Below, piece by piece: positions 10,372-21,549 of a stretch of 64,000 bases of DNA. This DNA is from Agrocybe praecox (Eukaryota; Basidiomycota; Agaricomycetes; Agaricales; Agrocybaceae). Position 1 is the first letter of the stretch; each line of letters opens with the position of its first letter. Position numbers and translations under genes: made by a program. The notes under the pieces were generated by a model, which was given only the letters and a program-made list of their open reading frames with translations, was not told the DNA's origin and searched no databases. The DNA lies in assembly GCA_964017145.1 (NCBI GenBank), contig OZ024843.1, positions 1,851,001-1,915,000 of the forward strand. The letters run 5' to 3'.

Positions 10372-13009
10372 ATGTTCTCTCTCTTCGTCTTCATCGCTGC
10401 CTTTGTCTTAGACCTAGTCCTTTCGTCACCAGCACAAATACCTTTATCTATCCAGAATACCAGTACGCACAGTTTCTGCTCTCCAAACACAATCTAATAT
10501 TGTCCCTTAATAGAACCGAGGAAGCTTCATGGACGTTTTCTGCATATCACAGACATGCATCCGGATCCGTATTATATTCCACACTCTGCAGAGTCAACAG
10601 CGTGCCACAGGAAAAAAGACAAAAAGAAAAAGAACATTGCAGGGTTTTATGGTACACCATACTCGTACGTTTTTCCATACATTTCTATTCCATTCCATTC
10701 CTAAAGTCAATTCACTAGCGAATGTGATTCTCCCTTCCGCCTTACCAATTACACCCTAGACTATTTAAAGGAAAATTGGGCAGACGAGATTGATTTTGTT
10801 GTTTGTACGTTATCTGCACGCCTAGGTATAATGAGCTCATAGGAGTCTCTGTTAACCGAGCTGTCCAACTTCAGGGACAGGAGATAATGCGAGGTTAGCA
10901 CCACCTTGGCTCTTCACGCGCACGTACTATCGCGTCGGTCTAGTGCTAAAACTCGCGTCTTCTCCGAATTAGACACGACAACGATCGCAAGCTTCCTCGA
11001 ACACCTTTGGAAATCAGTGACCTAAATCGAGCAGTTGCTGCTAAGATGAAGAAGATTTTCACGAGCCAAGGGATCCCTGTTATTCCAAGCTTGGGTGCGT
11101 GTTGTCTCAAGAATAATTCCGTCACAGGCGGAGAGTGCTAATTATTGTTTTTGTAAATTAATATAGGAAACAACGATGTCTGGCGTAAGTTTAATGTCTT
11201 GAATACCACTACGATGGCTTGGCTCATTTGTGCCCTATTTGTTCGTTACCTATCTATGTAGCACACGTTAGTATTCGACCTCTTGATTGAACACGTTCGT
11301 CGTGGCTTACACAGCTTATGTGTGATGATAGAATATTTTTACTGCAGGTACGCACGCACGCACGCCGCAGATGTATCACATCATGCTTGTTCGCGACAAA
11401 ATCTGATGATTGATATTTGCCCTTTCCAGGTCCTAACAGTATCACTAATGAATTTTCATCGTACGTGAATTGGTTTGTCGAATGAAATTGTTCATACAAC
11501 TATCGTATCTCAGGATATGGAGTGCATTTATTCCATTTCCCTATCTGCAAGTGTTCCAAAGAGGAGCATATTACGCCGTCGACGTCATTCCAGACGAGCT
11601 TGGCGTCATTAGTTTGAATACCATGTATTTTTATGATTCAAACAAAGGTATAGCAAATTTGTTTGCCTTTGAGAATTGCGTCTGAATATCTATTCAGTGG
11701 TGGGCGGATGCTCCTTCAAGGACCGGAACGATCCAGGGAATCTGGAAATCGATTGGCTAGAGGTCCAATTAGAGATGTTCCGAGAGAGGGGAATGAAAGT
11801 AAGATTGTTTATTGTGCATTCTTTTTTTTTAGTACAACTAATCACGATGCTAGGTTTGGATATCAGGTAGGTTAAAAGATGAACATGATCGTCGGCTTGA
11901 CTTAAACTGCATCAGGACATGTTCCTCCTTCCCCGGGAAACTACTTCCCAGAATGCGTACGTTTGGTTTCCATCTTTGTTGTCCTGTTGTTAACAAGGTC
12001 TGATACTCGACACCCGCATATAGTATGTACGCTATGTGGACCTAGCCCTGCGATTCCAGGATATCATTTTGGGACACCTATACGGGGTATGTGCATAAAC
12101 GGAATTCTCTATTGTTGAGCTCGCATTGACCAGATTCTCGGTGTAGCATATGAATGTGGACCATGTATGTTATTTCTGTCAAGAGCGTGCGTGCCGAAGC
12201 GTCTTGAGAAATGATGAAACTATTGTTTTTAGTTCTTCTTCCTGGAAGCCGTTGATCTCGAAATTTTTTCTAACAAAAAGGGGGCCATTCGAAACGAAGA
12301 GGAAATGGAGATTGCTGGGGACGCCGGATTGTTCAAGACACTGATAGATGAGTTTAGCGCCCTACCAAAGTCACCCAAACTGGCAGATTATGCAGTTGTC
12401 AATGTCGCACCGTCCGTTGTGCCAAACCCGTACTTGCCGGCATTCCGAGTGTTTTCATACAATATCAGCAGCCACGAGAAACCCACGATAGCTTCTAAAC
12501 GAAAACATGGACACAAGCGGGGCGATCAAGGCAACAAGACGGAGCATTGCAAATCGGAGGAATATGAATATACGTGGAAATGTCACTTGGACCAGCGACG
12601 GAAAACAGACCCAGACTCACCGTCAAGACGGAACCAGCTATTCACGCCACTAGGATATGCACAGGTTAGTAAGGAATCTTGGGTGTGGAGAATGACTAAC
12701 GAGGGTCACTAGTATTATGCGCCGAAACTCGGGGGTGCAAACAAGACGGATAGACCACAGTTTGAGCTTGAATACCTGACCTATCCGGTGGACCTGCTGC
12801 ACCCTGAAGGAGGAGCCACGTACCCGGTCCCGTTGAGACACCTGCCTGAGGAACTTCGAGAGCGTGGAGTTGTAAAGAGCAAATACGCGCCGTACCGAAT
12901 GCAGGACTTGACTATTGGGTCGTGGATACGACTTGGACGTCAGATTGCGGACGATGAACGGGTTAAGCTGCGTCGACGATTCCGGAAATACATGTATGTT
13001 AGGGGATAA
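10372..13009 (+). CDS. PPN1: Endopolyphosphatase, Ppn1 type
   Basis: Ppn1 is a vacuolar metallophosphatase that cleaves inorganic polyphosphate chains internally. An N-terminal hydrophobic anchor or signal (MFSLFVFIAAFVLDLVLSS) is followed by the calcineurin-like metal-binding blocks in order: FLHITDMHPDPYY, VVWTGDNARHDND, IPVIPSLGNNDVWPHN, SLNTMYFYDSNK, VWISGHVPPSPGNYF, and ILGHLYGHMNVDHFFFL. A Lys-rich insertion (CHRKKDKKKKNIAGFYGTPY) after the first block and a C-terminal domain (ELEYLTYPVDLLHPEGGA, then SWIRLGRQIADDERVKLRR) are typical of the fungal enzyme. A Lys/His-rich loop near 12490-12560 is also common there. At least ten introns. ATG is 10372-10374 and the stop 13007-13009. Length is about 600 residues, normal for the family. 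No lesion found. Confidence 0.93.
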
Positions 13010-13310
13010 TTAGGTCAGCTGATTGTATGATGTAATCTGTAGTGGGAATAGATAGTTTAAGAGTTGTCTTGACTACACCTTCTGAATTCTCTCTCGTGAG
13101 TGATCTGGTAACCAGCAGCTTGATTCCGAACAGCTCTTTCCGCTCAATTATCTTTGTCGCCGGCTCTCCTCTCCTCTTTACATCCAGCAGTCCTCTTTTT
13201 TCTTTTTTTCTTTCTTCTTCTCCATTCCACTCATTTTATTCGGCTGGTCCGCCTGCAATTCTCCACCTAGGAGCACCACCATCCTTTGTTTTTTTTTCTT
13301 TTCTTATTCA
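13010..13310. other. Intergenic gap, pyrimidine-rich on the right
   Basis: Contains the 3' UTR of PPN1 and the promoter and leader of the RFX gene. From about 13160 it is a long C/T-rich stretch (for example ttttttctttttttctttct near 13195), which is common just upstream of fungal transcription starts. Confidence 0.4.
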
Positions 13311-16300
13311 ATGGCAGCCCTCAGCAACATTCAGATGATGTCGATGCCCCTCGAGTTCCTCCCAGCACATTCTCGTTCAAATTCAGTATCATCTTCGTCC
13401 ACCCATTCTTCCCATTCCCGCCCCCAGTCGTCCCACGGAGGAATGAACAGGATCCAACAACAACAGCAGCAGCAGGGAATGGGTCCTTCGCCAGAGGAGC
13501 TCTACAGAGGGTCTTATCATATGGGGCATCAGGGACTCATGCACAACACCGAGCCCGTACGTTCTTTTTTTTTTCTTTTTGTTCTTCTCTTTGGGTTTTT
13601 TTCCCATCCTCATCAATTTTTATCCACCAGTCACCCCCAAATCACAACATTTCGAATCCTGCTCTCAAAGCTCCCTTTCGCCCAAATCACGGTATGCGCA
13701 TCCCGCGCCCTTCGCCCTACAATCGCGACACCGAATCCCTCTCTTCAGCAAGCGATGCCGAGGAGATGTCGATGTACCTGGGAAGCTCGACCCCTGATTA
13801 TCAGACCATGTTCACCGGACATCCCCAGCAGACCATGACGCCCAATCAGGACGCCGTTCACACCACAGGGGCTTTCGGAAGGATGACTCTCAGTCCGGAT
13901 CATGCTCTCGAAAAGCTTGCTGCCAACGTTCGCGCTGCTACCACCACTAGTGCCTCTGATAGGGCTAAACAGATCTTTGTTCAAGCATGGTTCGTATACT
14001 CTCTCCGCGGCGCTTTGACCCCCTAACTGACATACTTTTTTTTTCGTTTCAGGCTGACCGCAAATTATGCCCCTTACCCCGATGGCAATGTCCCCCGACA
14101 AGGCCTTTACTTTTCTTACAGGAGGGTCTGTGACCAATATGGAATCCCCCACATTAATACTGCCACGCTGGGCAAGGCAATCCGTCTTTGCTTCCCAACT
14201 ATTAAAACTAGACGGCTGGGTGTGAGAGGTAATAGTAAATATCATTGTGAGCAAATTTCGTAATTATCAGGGAGCAATATGAGCTGACATCAGTGGTACA
14301 TAGATTGCGGAATCCGACCCGCTACCTCAGCGGAAGCTGAATGGCTTCAGGATTATATCCACAAATCCAACAACCACGCCGCCCAGAACTCTGTCAACGC
14401 CGCCCGACTCAGTCAGGACCAGGACCCAACCTCCAAGAGTGAAGATCGCTCTGACGAAGACGACGAAGACGATTCTGAAGGACACAACTCTGTTCCTGGA
14501 TCGAAGCGTAACTCTCTCACCCTCTCAAACGACGCCAAGCAGCACCTCTCATTCGACAATTTGAACGACAAGACCCCTACCGCCGGGACTCTGTTATCGC
14601 AAGTCCAATCAGCGGGTCGGCCGACCGGAACCTTTCCGCCTCCCGCCACAATTCGTCGCCATCCTCATGCAGAGCCGAACTTGACCCTGCAGCAGGCGCA
14701 CTCGCCGTCGTCTGCCCCTAGCACGACGGCATACTTGTCTGGCCAACAAGGTACCTCCGTTCGGCTTTTGCCAAACTTTCCATCAATTGAGGATGCTGTT
14801 GCGAATTCAACATCTACCCATGGAATGGCTGCTAGGGAAGTCTGGGGCTGGTTCCAAGACCATCTTGACGCGCTTTTGGAAAGCATCCGATCTTTCAGAT
14901 TCGACCAATTCGAAATGCACTTGCGCACTTTCTGGACTACTTTGGATGCTTTCCACCGGGAAATCGTGCATGTACCCGCCATTGCTGGTGTAATGGCCCG
15001 GGCAGATGCTATCGTTTACGACGTACGACCAACTTTTTTTCAATAGCTTGTCAAAGATTTTTATCTGACATTTTCTATCTACCAGGAAATCCTTGAGGTT
15101 TTGCGCTCGCAGATGCTTACACCAATCGCCCCAGGTTCTCTATCATCCCTTCGTCAGCTTGCCCTCAAAATGGAAAAGATTCTTCTTGTCGCGCTTGAGA
15201 ATTACGGCAATACATTTGTCGAACCAAAAGTCGAACTCGGAGCCCGCTTCGGCCATCTTGTCTGTACGTCGCATTATGTTTTTGCCGTTTCTTGTGATTT
15301 GTAAACTCACGCGGGATTCATTCGTTTCATTCTAGTGCGATATTTGGATATCTATCAAGTGACGCAAGCTCTTAACACTGTTCTGACAAATCAGAAACAG
15401 TTGGCCGAGATGCGCAGATCTTGGCAAAAAGTTGATTTCGAATCCGTTCGGAACCAATCTGCCCTAGTTTGCAACTGCCGTCACGAAGATTTGGTGCAAC
15501 TCCTTGAGGTCGAATTTGTTTCAGTTCTGGACAGTCTTTCAAAGACCAACGAACCCGTACGCGAGGTAATGAGTTGGGCGGATAAATGTTGCGAACGACT
15601 GATGGGAAGCAGTCGTAATGCAAACCATTCTGGGCAAGAAGAGAGAGGAACAATGAGTTCTCGCAGCGTTCTCATTAGATGGGGATATGTTACAAGTCAA
15701 GTAATGAGAGATCTTGTGAGTTCTATTTTTTTTCTTTTTATCATCTAACAATCAATGACTAATTTTATGCAGACGATCCGTAGCGACCCAGCATTCGGCG
15801 CCTTCCAGATACTGAAACTCTTCCTCGAGTAAGTAATTGTTGACATGTACAGCCTCCTTTTGATTTTTTGTTCATCTGTATCTTTTTATCTTTCTAGTGA
15901 TTGGATCGCAGTCAACGTTCTCAGGAGCGTCGCACTGTCCACTAATTCAGTAGCGGCATCCGTGGAACCGGTCATCCAACAACAATTTTTCTCGTTATCT
16001 CCCATGGCCGGCCAAGAAAGTTTCGGCTCGATGGACGGACGTTCGCAACATTTGATGGCACACACACCAACCACATCGAGCATGTTGGCCGCTCTTCAAC
16101 ATGATTCGTTTGGATCGGGTTCCTTAGACCCCAGTAGTTCAGCATTCAACCCGGATGCTTACACCTCCATGTCCTACATGGACACGTCAGCGGCGCAAGA
16201 TGACGGCCTGGGTTCTGGCCATCACCAAAGTGGATTATCCTTTTCCGACTTCAATGGGTCAGGAAACGCGTTTGATGTTTCGAGTTTTAACCCCCAGGAA

Positions 16301-16384
16301 CTCGGCCTCAGCGCATCTACACCAGCCAGTGAATCCGAACACGAATCAGAGCCTGTAAAACTGGAACAACAATCTACGGCATGA
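13311..16384 (+). CDS. RFX-family winged-helix transcription factor
   Basis: RFX proteins bind X-box DNA; fungal members such as yeast Crt1/Rfx1 repress DNA-damage genes including ribonucleotide reductase. The N-terminus is disordered, with a Ser/His-rich stretch and a seven-Gln run (RIQQQQQQQGMG). The DNA-binding domain spans RAKQIFVQAWLTANYAPYP, NVPRQGLYFSYRRVCDQYG, INTATLGKAIRLCFP, and RRLGVRGNSKYHYCGIRP, with the diagnostic winged-helix residues. An acidic linker (SDEDDEDDSEGHN) follows, then a conserved helical region (AREVWGWFQDHLDALLESIR through VLIRWGYVTSQVMRDL) resembling the RFX dimerisation area, and a Ser-rich tail. ATG at 13311, stop at 16382-16384, about eight introns; roughly 830 residues. 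A possible functional link is the Spd1/Dif1-like gene at 52-53 kb, but distance makes this only a thought. Confidence 0.92.
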
Positions 16385-16811
16385 TGTTGTCGTCCCTCTC
16401 TTGTTCGTTTCTTTTCGTTTCCTTTTTCTTTCTTGTCCTTGGGTCCACGAACTTTCGTTTCGTTCTGATGCGTACTTTCTTGTTATGTTGCTGGTCTCGT
16501 AGTATTCTGGGTCTCATGTTATTCCCACTTTGTTTCATAGTACCGCCTATCTGTATCCATTTTTGACAGTCTCTCCTCTATTCGTTCTCGTCCTTTTAGT
16601 AACTGTATACTGAGTATGTTCTCCCCCCACGGATTTTGTTTTGATATACTTACTTATCTCGCTCAAATCCACTTTTTTTTATTTAATTTATCTTTCCTCC
16701 AAAACCAATGAATGAAATATCGTGTTAGATAAGAAAGGGGATAATAAACTGAAGCTAATATTGGTTTTAATTAAAAGTATTCTTGAAGTATTCCATGAGA
16801 ATGGAGCAAAC
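16385..16811. other. Convergent 3' region, RFX gene and BFR1
   Basis: The RFX gene and BFR1 converge, so this 427-bp stretch should hold two 3' UTRs. It is T-rich on the plus strand (tttttttatttaatttatc near 16673). No gene seen. Confidence 0.4.
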
Positions 16812-18604
16812 TCAAGACGACGAAGCAATCTCTTGTTCCTCCTTAACAACCTCCAACTCTTCGACAACTCCTTCACTTGATACCGGGTCTGATGAAGGAC
16901 CAGATGATGGTGTAGGTTTTGGTTCGGCAGGAATTTCTGCTTCAATAACGGGCGCTTCAGAAGAGTCGCTCTTTGTCAAGCGTTTGATTTCTGCTTCGGC
17001 TTTCGCAATGTTCTCGGCCGTCACACGATTCTGGTTGGCTTCGAACCAGAGCTTCTTGGTGTTTAGGTCTTCAATGAGGCGAGGCACGTCGGCTTTCGAA
17101 GCAGGAGGGAGGATTGACATGGAAAGTAAAGCGGTGAGCGTTGGCAGAGGTGCGTTGAACGCGTCTGCGGCTGCGGCATTGCCGTTTCCGTTGGCTTTGG
17201 GAGCAGGCGCTGGGGTTGTCTTCTTGGTGTTACCAGCGTTTTTGTTCTTCTTTGAGGCGATGAAGTAGGTGTTGTCTTCCTCGCCCTTCTTCTTGCGGGC
17301 GACAAGACCTTCGGGCGCCTCCTCAACCTGTCGGAATTCTAATTTTGGCACACCTGCAACCTCAGCTCTTGCAGGAAGAGATGTCGTTGATTTGAAGGAT
17401 ACACTGGTCGATTTGCCAGAGAAGTAATCAATGAGAGTCTGGCAATCCTCGATTTGGGCCTGGAAAGCAGGGGCCTGAGCTTCTTCGAGAAGACGTTCAG
17501 CGATGTCCTTCTTTTTCTGGGCCTCCTCTTCAGCACGTTGAGTTCGTGCTCGCTCGGCGCGCCTCGCACGGTCTTCATTGACCTTATTCCAGTAGCGGTC
17601 GTTGGCTTCTCTGTAAAGCGCAAGAGACTGGCGTTTCTCGTCGAAGAGCGTCTTCAGCTTGTTCTGAATGTTGTCGCGCTCCTCAAATAATTTGGAACGA
17701 CCGTGGTATGCCTCATCGCTTTCCTTCTTCAGTTCATTCAATTCAGCCTGAATAGCCTCGTAGCGATCAGAGATGGCTTTGGCGGCGGGATCGTCGAACT
17801 CCTTGCGGAGGTTGTCAATTTTTTGACGTTCAGCGTCAATGGTGTCTTGTTCTGTCTGGAAACCCTCGACAACCCTACGGCTCCTCTTCAACGAACTGAC
17901 CTCCTGAAGAGCCCGCTTCTCATCTGCAAGCTTTAGGTTGCCAGAGTCGATTTGCTTTTCCAAATTTCTGTCATACAAGTCAGCGATCTGCAGGCTCCGC
18001 AATAAAACAATCCGTACTTGATTTGCGTGTCAACTTCTGCGACATTTTTGTAGGGAATCTTGGATTTGGCAGCTTGCAAATCTTTGATCTGAAAGTTTAA
18101 AAAACGAAGCACTTAGAGGACTATTCCGGAGAAATAGATAGTGCGTGGTGGCGTACCTTTTTCTGAATAGTTTCCTGGAGAGCCTTGATTTGATCCAGTT
18201 GCTTCCCTCTGCTATTCTTGTTCGTAGATTGCTGATCACGAATGCTATCAAGTTCAGCGCGAAGAGTTTTCTGTCGGTCATTTCCAGGGCCGCCAGATTT
18301 CGTGGCGCTGGCGATTTTGTCACGAACGACACTCTGACGTTATTTGGTTACTCTCTATAAAATATATATACATTGGAAATAGACACGGACGTACCAGTTT
18401 TGCTTGGAGTGCATCTATTTCTGATTTAATTTTTGTTTGCTCAGCATCATACACCTTTTTGTCGGGTCTTCCGCCAGCGAACGAGGCCAGGTTTTCTGGC
18501 GTGTCCTTCTCAATGACAGGGGTTGCGGTTCCACTGGTAGAAGGGGTCTTTCCCTTTGCAGTTCCATTGGTGGTGGACGCAGATTTAGTTTTAGGTGCTG
18601 GCAT
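16812..18604 (-). CDS. BFR1: Bfr1-like mRNP / nuclear segregation protein
   Basis: Bfr1 is a coiled-coil protein that associates with polyribosomes and mRNPs at the ER; loss affects secretion-drug sensitivity and ploidy in yeast. The N-terminus is Ser/Thr-rich (MPAPKTKSASTTNGTAKG), then GRPDKKVYDAEQTKIKSEID opens a long coiled coil with many Lys/Glu/Arg repeats (for example IRDQQSTNKNSRGKQLDQIK, KKIKDLQAAKSKIPYKNVAE). RYWNKVNEDRARRAERARTQ and FQAQIEDCQTLIDYFSGKS are characteristic of the family. An Ala/Pro/Asn-rich linker and an acidic tail end the protein. Three introns lie in the 5' half. ATG 18602-18604, stop 16812-16814, about 510-530 residues. Complete and unremarkable. Confidence 0.9.
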
Positions 18605-18907
18605 AGTGGTAACAAGAAAGGAGTGGTATCTGGATACGTGGAGAGTAGAGACGTGGGTCAAGGTCGGGTACTCGGCATAAATTTAGTGTATCAAAAACCT
18701 GGGAAAGATCGTGCGAAAATATTATTCCACCGTCGTTGGGGATTAGCCAACGGTCGTAAGATCGACGAATATTCAGATATACAACGCGCATGTGGTTTCA
18801 ATCTCTTCTCGTATGTTCATGGAACAGAAAAAATGCGCGTGTTTGTGCACAGAAAATGAAAAGGAATGAAAGTACTATACACTGAGAGGAATGAGGTATC
18901 AAAAAAC
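18605..18907. other. Intergenic gap BFR1 - NHP2
   Basis: BFR1 promoter region plus the NHP2 3' UTR; both genes are on the minus strand. The frames visible here look like chance readings. No RNA gene recognised. Confidence 0.4.
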
Positions 18908-19635
18908 TTAGAAAACAACTTTTGTATCGAGCTTTTCTACCTCTCGGTAGCACTCTTCGTAAAGCTCCTTGTAATCCTCATCCTTTTCGTCCGCCTGACC
19001 GTCCTTCTTCTTCGTACGCCGTTTCTGGTTGGGACAAATCATGACGCAGCTCGTGGGTCGTTTGGTTGAGCTTGCATGGCCAAGTTCTTCCTTGGAAGCG
19101 ACGAAAATGTAAGGTATTTGAGCCTCTTCACTCATAACGGGAAGGTGAGAGATGATATCAATAGGGTTGATATCAGCAGCAAGAATGAGAAGTCTGAAAC
19201 ATCGTCAGCAATATTTCTTCAGGGATGCATATATAAACGTACCCCTTCTCTCCCTTTCTGATGCCTTTGACTACTTCTTTGACTCCCCGCTTCACTTGAC
19301 GCGCTTTGGAAGCTACCATGGACGTTAGATCGGAAACCAAGAGACATGCAAACAAAATGTACCTTTTTTGATCGTCTTATGCAGCTTCTTCACCAGTTTC
19401 TTTTGGGCCAGAGGGTGAGCAATAGGTGATAGATCCTCTACGGCAATGACGACCTCATCCTTCTCCTTCTTGGCTTTTTTGGGTGACTGTGTTCCGGAAA
19501 AAGTTCAGTGCTGAGACGCCAAAAATTCCGTCGAATGCACCTTCTCAACTGTGTCATCGCCCATGTCGACATCGTCCGGAACCTCCGAAACTTCCTTTCT
19601 CTTTTTGTCTTGCTTTTCTGACTTGTCTTTGGCCA
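18908..19635 (-). CDS. NHP2: H/ACA ribonucleoprotein subunit Nhp2
   Basis: Nhp2 is an L7Ae-family RNA-binding core protein of H/ACA snoRNPs, which guide pseudouridylation of rRNA in the nucleolus. The N-terminus is charged (MAKDKSEKQDKKRKEVSEVP). The core reads HPLAQKKLVKKLHKTIKKA, ARQVKRGVKEVVKGIRKGEK, GLLILAADINPIDIISHLPV, IPYIFVASKEELGHASSTKR, and PTSCVMICPNQKR, the standard Nhp2 order including the basic RGVKEVVKGIRKG signature. The C-terminal extension (KDGQADEKDEDYKELYEECY) is longer than in yeast. Three introns; ATG at 19633-19635 and stop at 18908-18910; about 185 residues. Confidence 0.94.
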
Positions 19636-19920
19636 TTTTTGAGGGTAGAGAAAGGATTCGTAAATTATTTAAGCAAGCAGTGTATTTACAAATTACAGAC
19701 CAAGGTCCCTGGAAAGAAATTATTGTGACGTGACATCGCAGTGACATGACGGAGTGGCCGGCCCGCTATTGGTCGACACAGCTCGAAATCACTGGTTTAC
19801 TTTCTTTGATAGTGAGAAGAAAAGCCAGATTAGTTATTTAATGATGGGCACTCAAATATTAAGATTCTAACTTGCTGTTAGAGTGTTATCATAAATTTTG
19901 CGATGCCATCAAAATACTAC

Positions 19921-21285
19921 TTAAGCGCCTTCAGTGATATGAGTTACATTTCGTAGGAAATTAAGTGTGGTCCAGGTCATTCCTCTCATTTCTGCATCAT
20001 ACCACCAGTTCAATGCAATAGTTAACCCGGATTGGCGAACATAGTGCCACCAGCCTACAGGAAGATATAGAGATTCTCCAGCTCGTAATTTTACTCTTAT
20101 AGGTGTAATTTCTTCTGGAAGAGCGCCTGGCGCCGTGGGATCCTGGATTGAGGACCACCGTATTTTGGGCGTATCTGGTCCAGACGGGAGAATTTCCAGC
20201 GTTCCGGTATCTGATTGACGGGAGTAGTTTGCGTGTGGATACAAGCGTTCTTATATCGCACAAAAAGATTAGATACACGTTATATAGAGGCTTAAACGGG
20301 ATATGTACCTTTCAAACACCATGAATCAGTTGGTGGCAACAGGAAGAAGTCCTTTTGCCCACGAACAACTGTATAAATATTTTCATATGGATCTAGACAC
20401 AAGAGTTGGAAGACGACATTAATCTCAGGAATGCAAAGATTAGGAACGCGAGAAACGAACCACTATGTATGCTCGTTATACTCCTCTCATTCCCAATCCA
20501 TATGTTAACCGCGTCTGGATGCTGTCCTATACCAGTGATTCGTCAGATTTTAAGAACTGGTTTGATTTATTTATTTCGGATATACCTAGCGCCTCTGAGC
20601 ACCATGGAATTTGCTTTGGTAGGTCTTTGAGTAAAGGCTCAAATTCGGAATCGCTGGGCTCGTCCGGAGGGTCGTCGAATGACATCGACGAGAATAGATT
20701 ACCATTCTGTGACTGGAGGTAGTTAACTTCTCTCTCTACGCAAAGAGGTAAGATTAACATATTAAAAAGGACAAGACGACTTGCCTGGATCGGAGAGCGA
20801 TGCAAGTAACGCCTCAATGGTCATTTTCTCAATATGCGGCTCAACGAAGTAATTCTTTCCATCAGGTCCAGGAGAAATCGCGTCTGCGAGCCTTGAGTCC
20901 TTATGAAGGCATTTCTTCTGCAATATTGTTTATTGCGCACCCATTAGGAGTCACTGCCACTGAGATTTCCCTAGTTCCCATCTTTTGTTTGAGATATTCA
21001 TCGGTCCAGGAAGACAGTGCGGGAAACTGAAAGCCTTGAGGAAGTTAGAATTTCTTTCTCGATATAATAGCTATATAGATGATTGCCTTTGATTATTACT
21101 GGACGCGAAATATGCACCAATCTTGTAAATTCAACAGCTGTTGGGGGCTGTTCTATAATTTCGATCGTAGTACCATTGAGGTCTGTGCAAAGATAATTAG
21201 TGATCTCGCCAGAGAAAGAGGGAGTTGAGCTACCTCTATACTCATTTGAGATCCATTTTGCAGAATCTAGAAAATTGTTGGACAT
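19921..21285 (-). CDS. JMJD7: JmjC-domain protein similar to JMJD7
   Basis: JMJD7 is a 2-oxoglutarate/Fe(II) oxygenase; the animal enzyme hydroxylates lysines of DRG GTPases. Exons give MSNNFLDSAKWISNEYR, IEIIEQPPTAVEFTRLVHIS, RPVIIKG, FPALSSWTDEYLKQKMG, ISVAVTPNG, FVEPHIEKMTIEALLASLSD, and QIPWCSEALG. Then come GQHPDAVNIWIGNERSITSI, an HSDPYENIY metal motif (H-x-D) with the Asp codon split by an intron, GQKDFFLLPPTD, LYPHANYS, and the C-terminal half of the beta-helix VKLRAGESLYLPVGWWHYVR followed by LTIALNWWYDAEMRG. The second metal His lies in GWWHYV. About seven introns. ATG 21283-21285, stop 19921-19923; roughly 320 residues, as in JMJD7. It is divergent from ELG1 with 264 bp between the starts. 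Confidence 0.87.
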
Positions 21286-21549
21286 CGTGGAGTATCCCAG
21301 AATAAAGGCCGAATGATAATGAGTAACACGAAAGCTACTCAGGACCACGCTAATTGGTTCGGATTTGGCCGATTAACGCGTCCACCCCGTGACTAACGGA
21401 AATTGAGACGCGTCTTGCCCACGATTCGTGACAACTATCGCCTCCACAACCGTGTAAAGAGGATTCCACCACTTTTTCCAGAGCGTAGAAAACGTCGGTT
21501 GAGCTCTTGACTCACCACTCCAATTTGAACCCGTAATCGTTGGTCCAAA
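21286..21549. promoter_or_regulatory. Divergent promoter region, JMJD7-like and ELG1
   Basis: A 264-bp stretch between two genes transcribed away from each other. It contains ACGCGT (21377-21382) and a second, degenerate copy (gacgcgtct, 21408-21416). ACGCGT is the core of the MBF cell-cycle box in ascomycetes; given that ELG1 is a replication gene, regulation at G1/S is possible but inferred. Confidence 0.45.
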
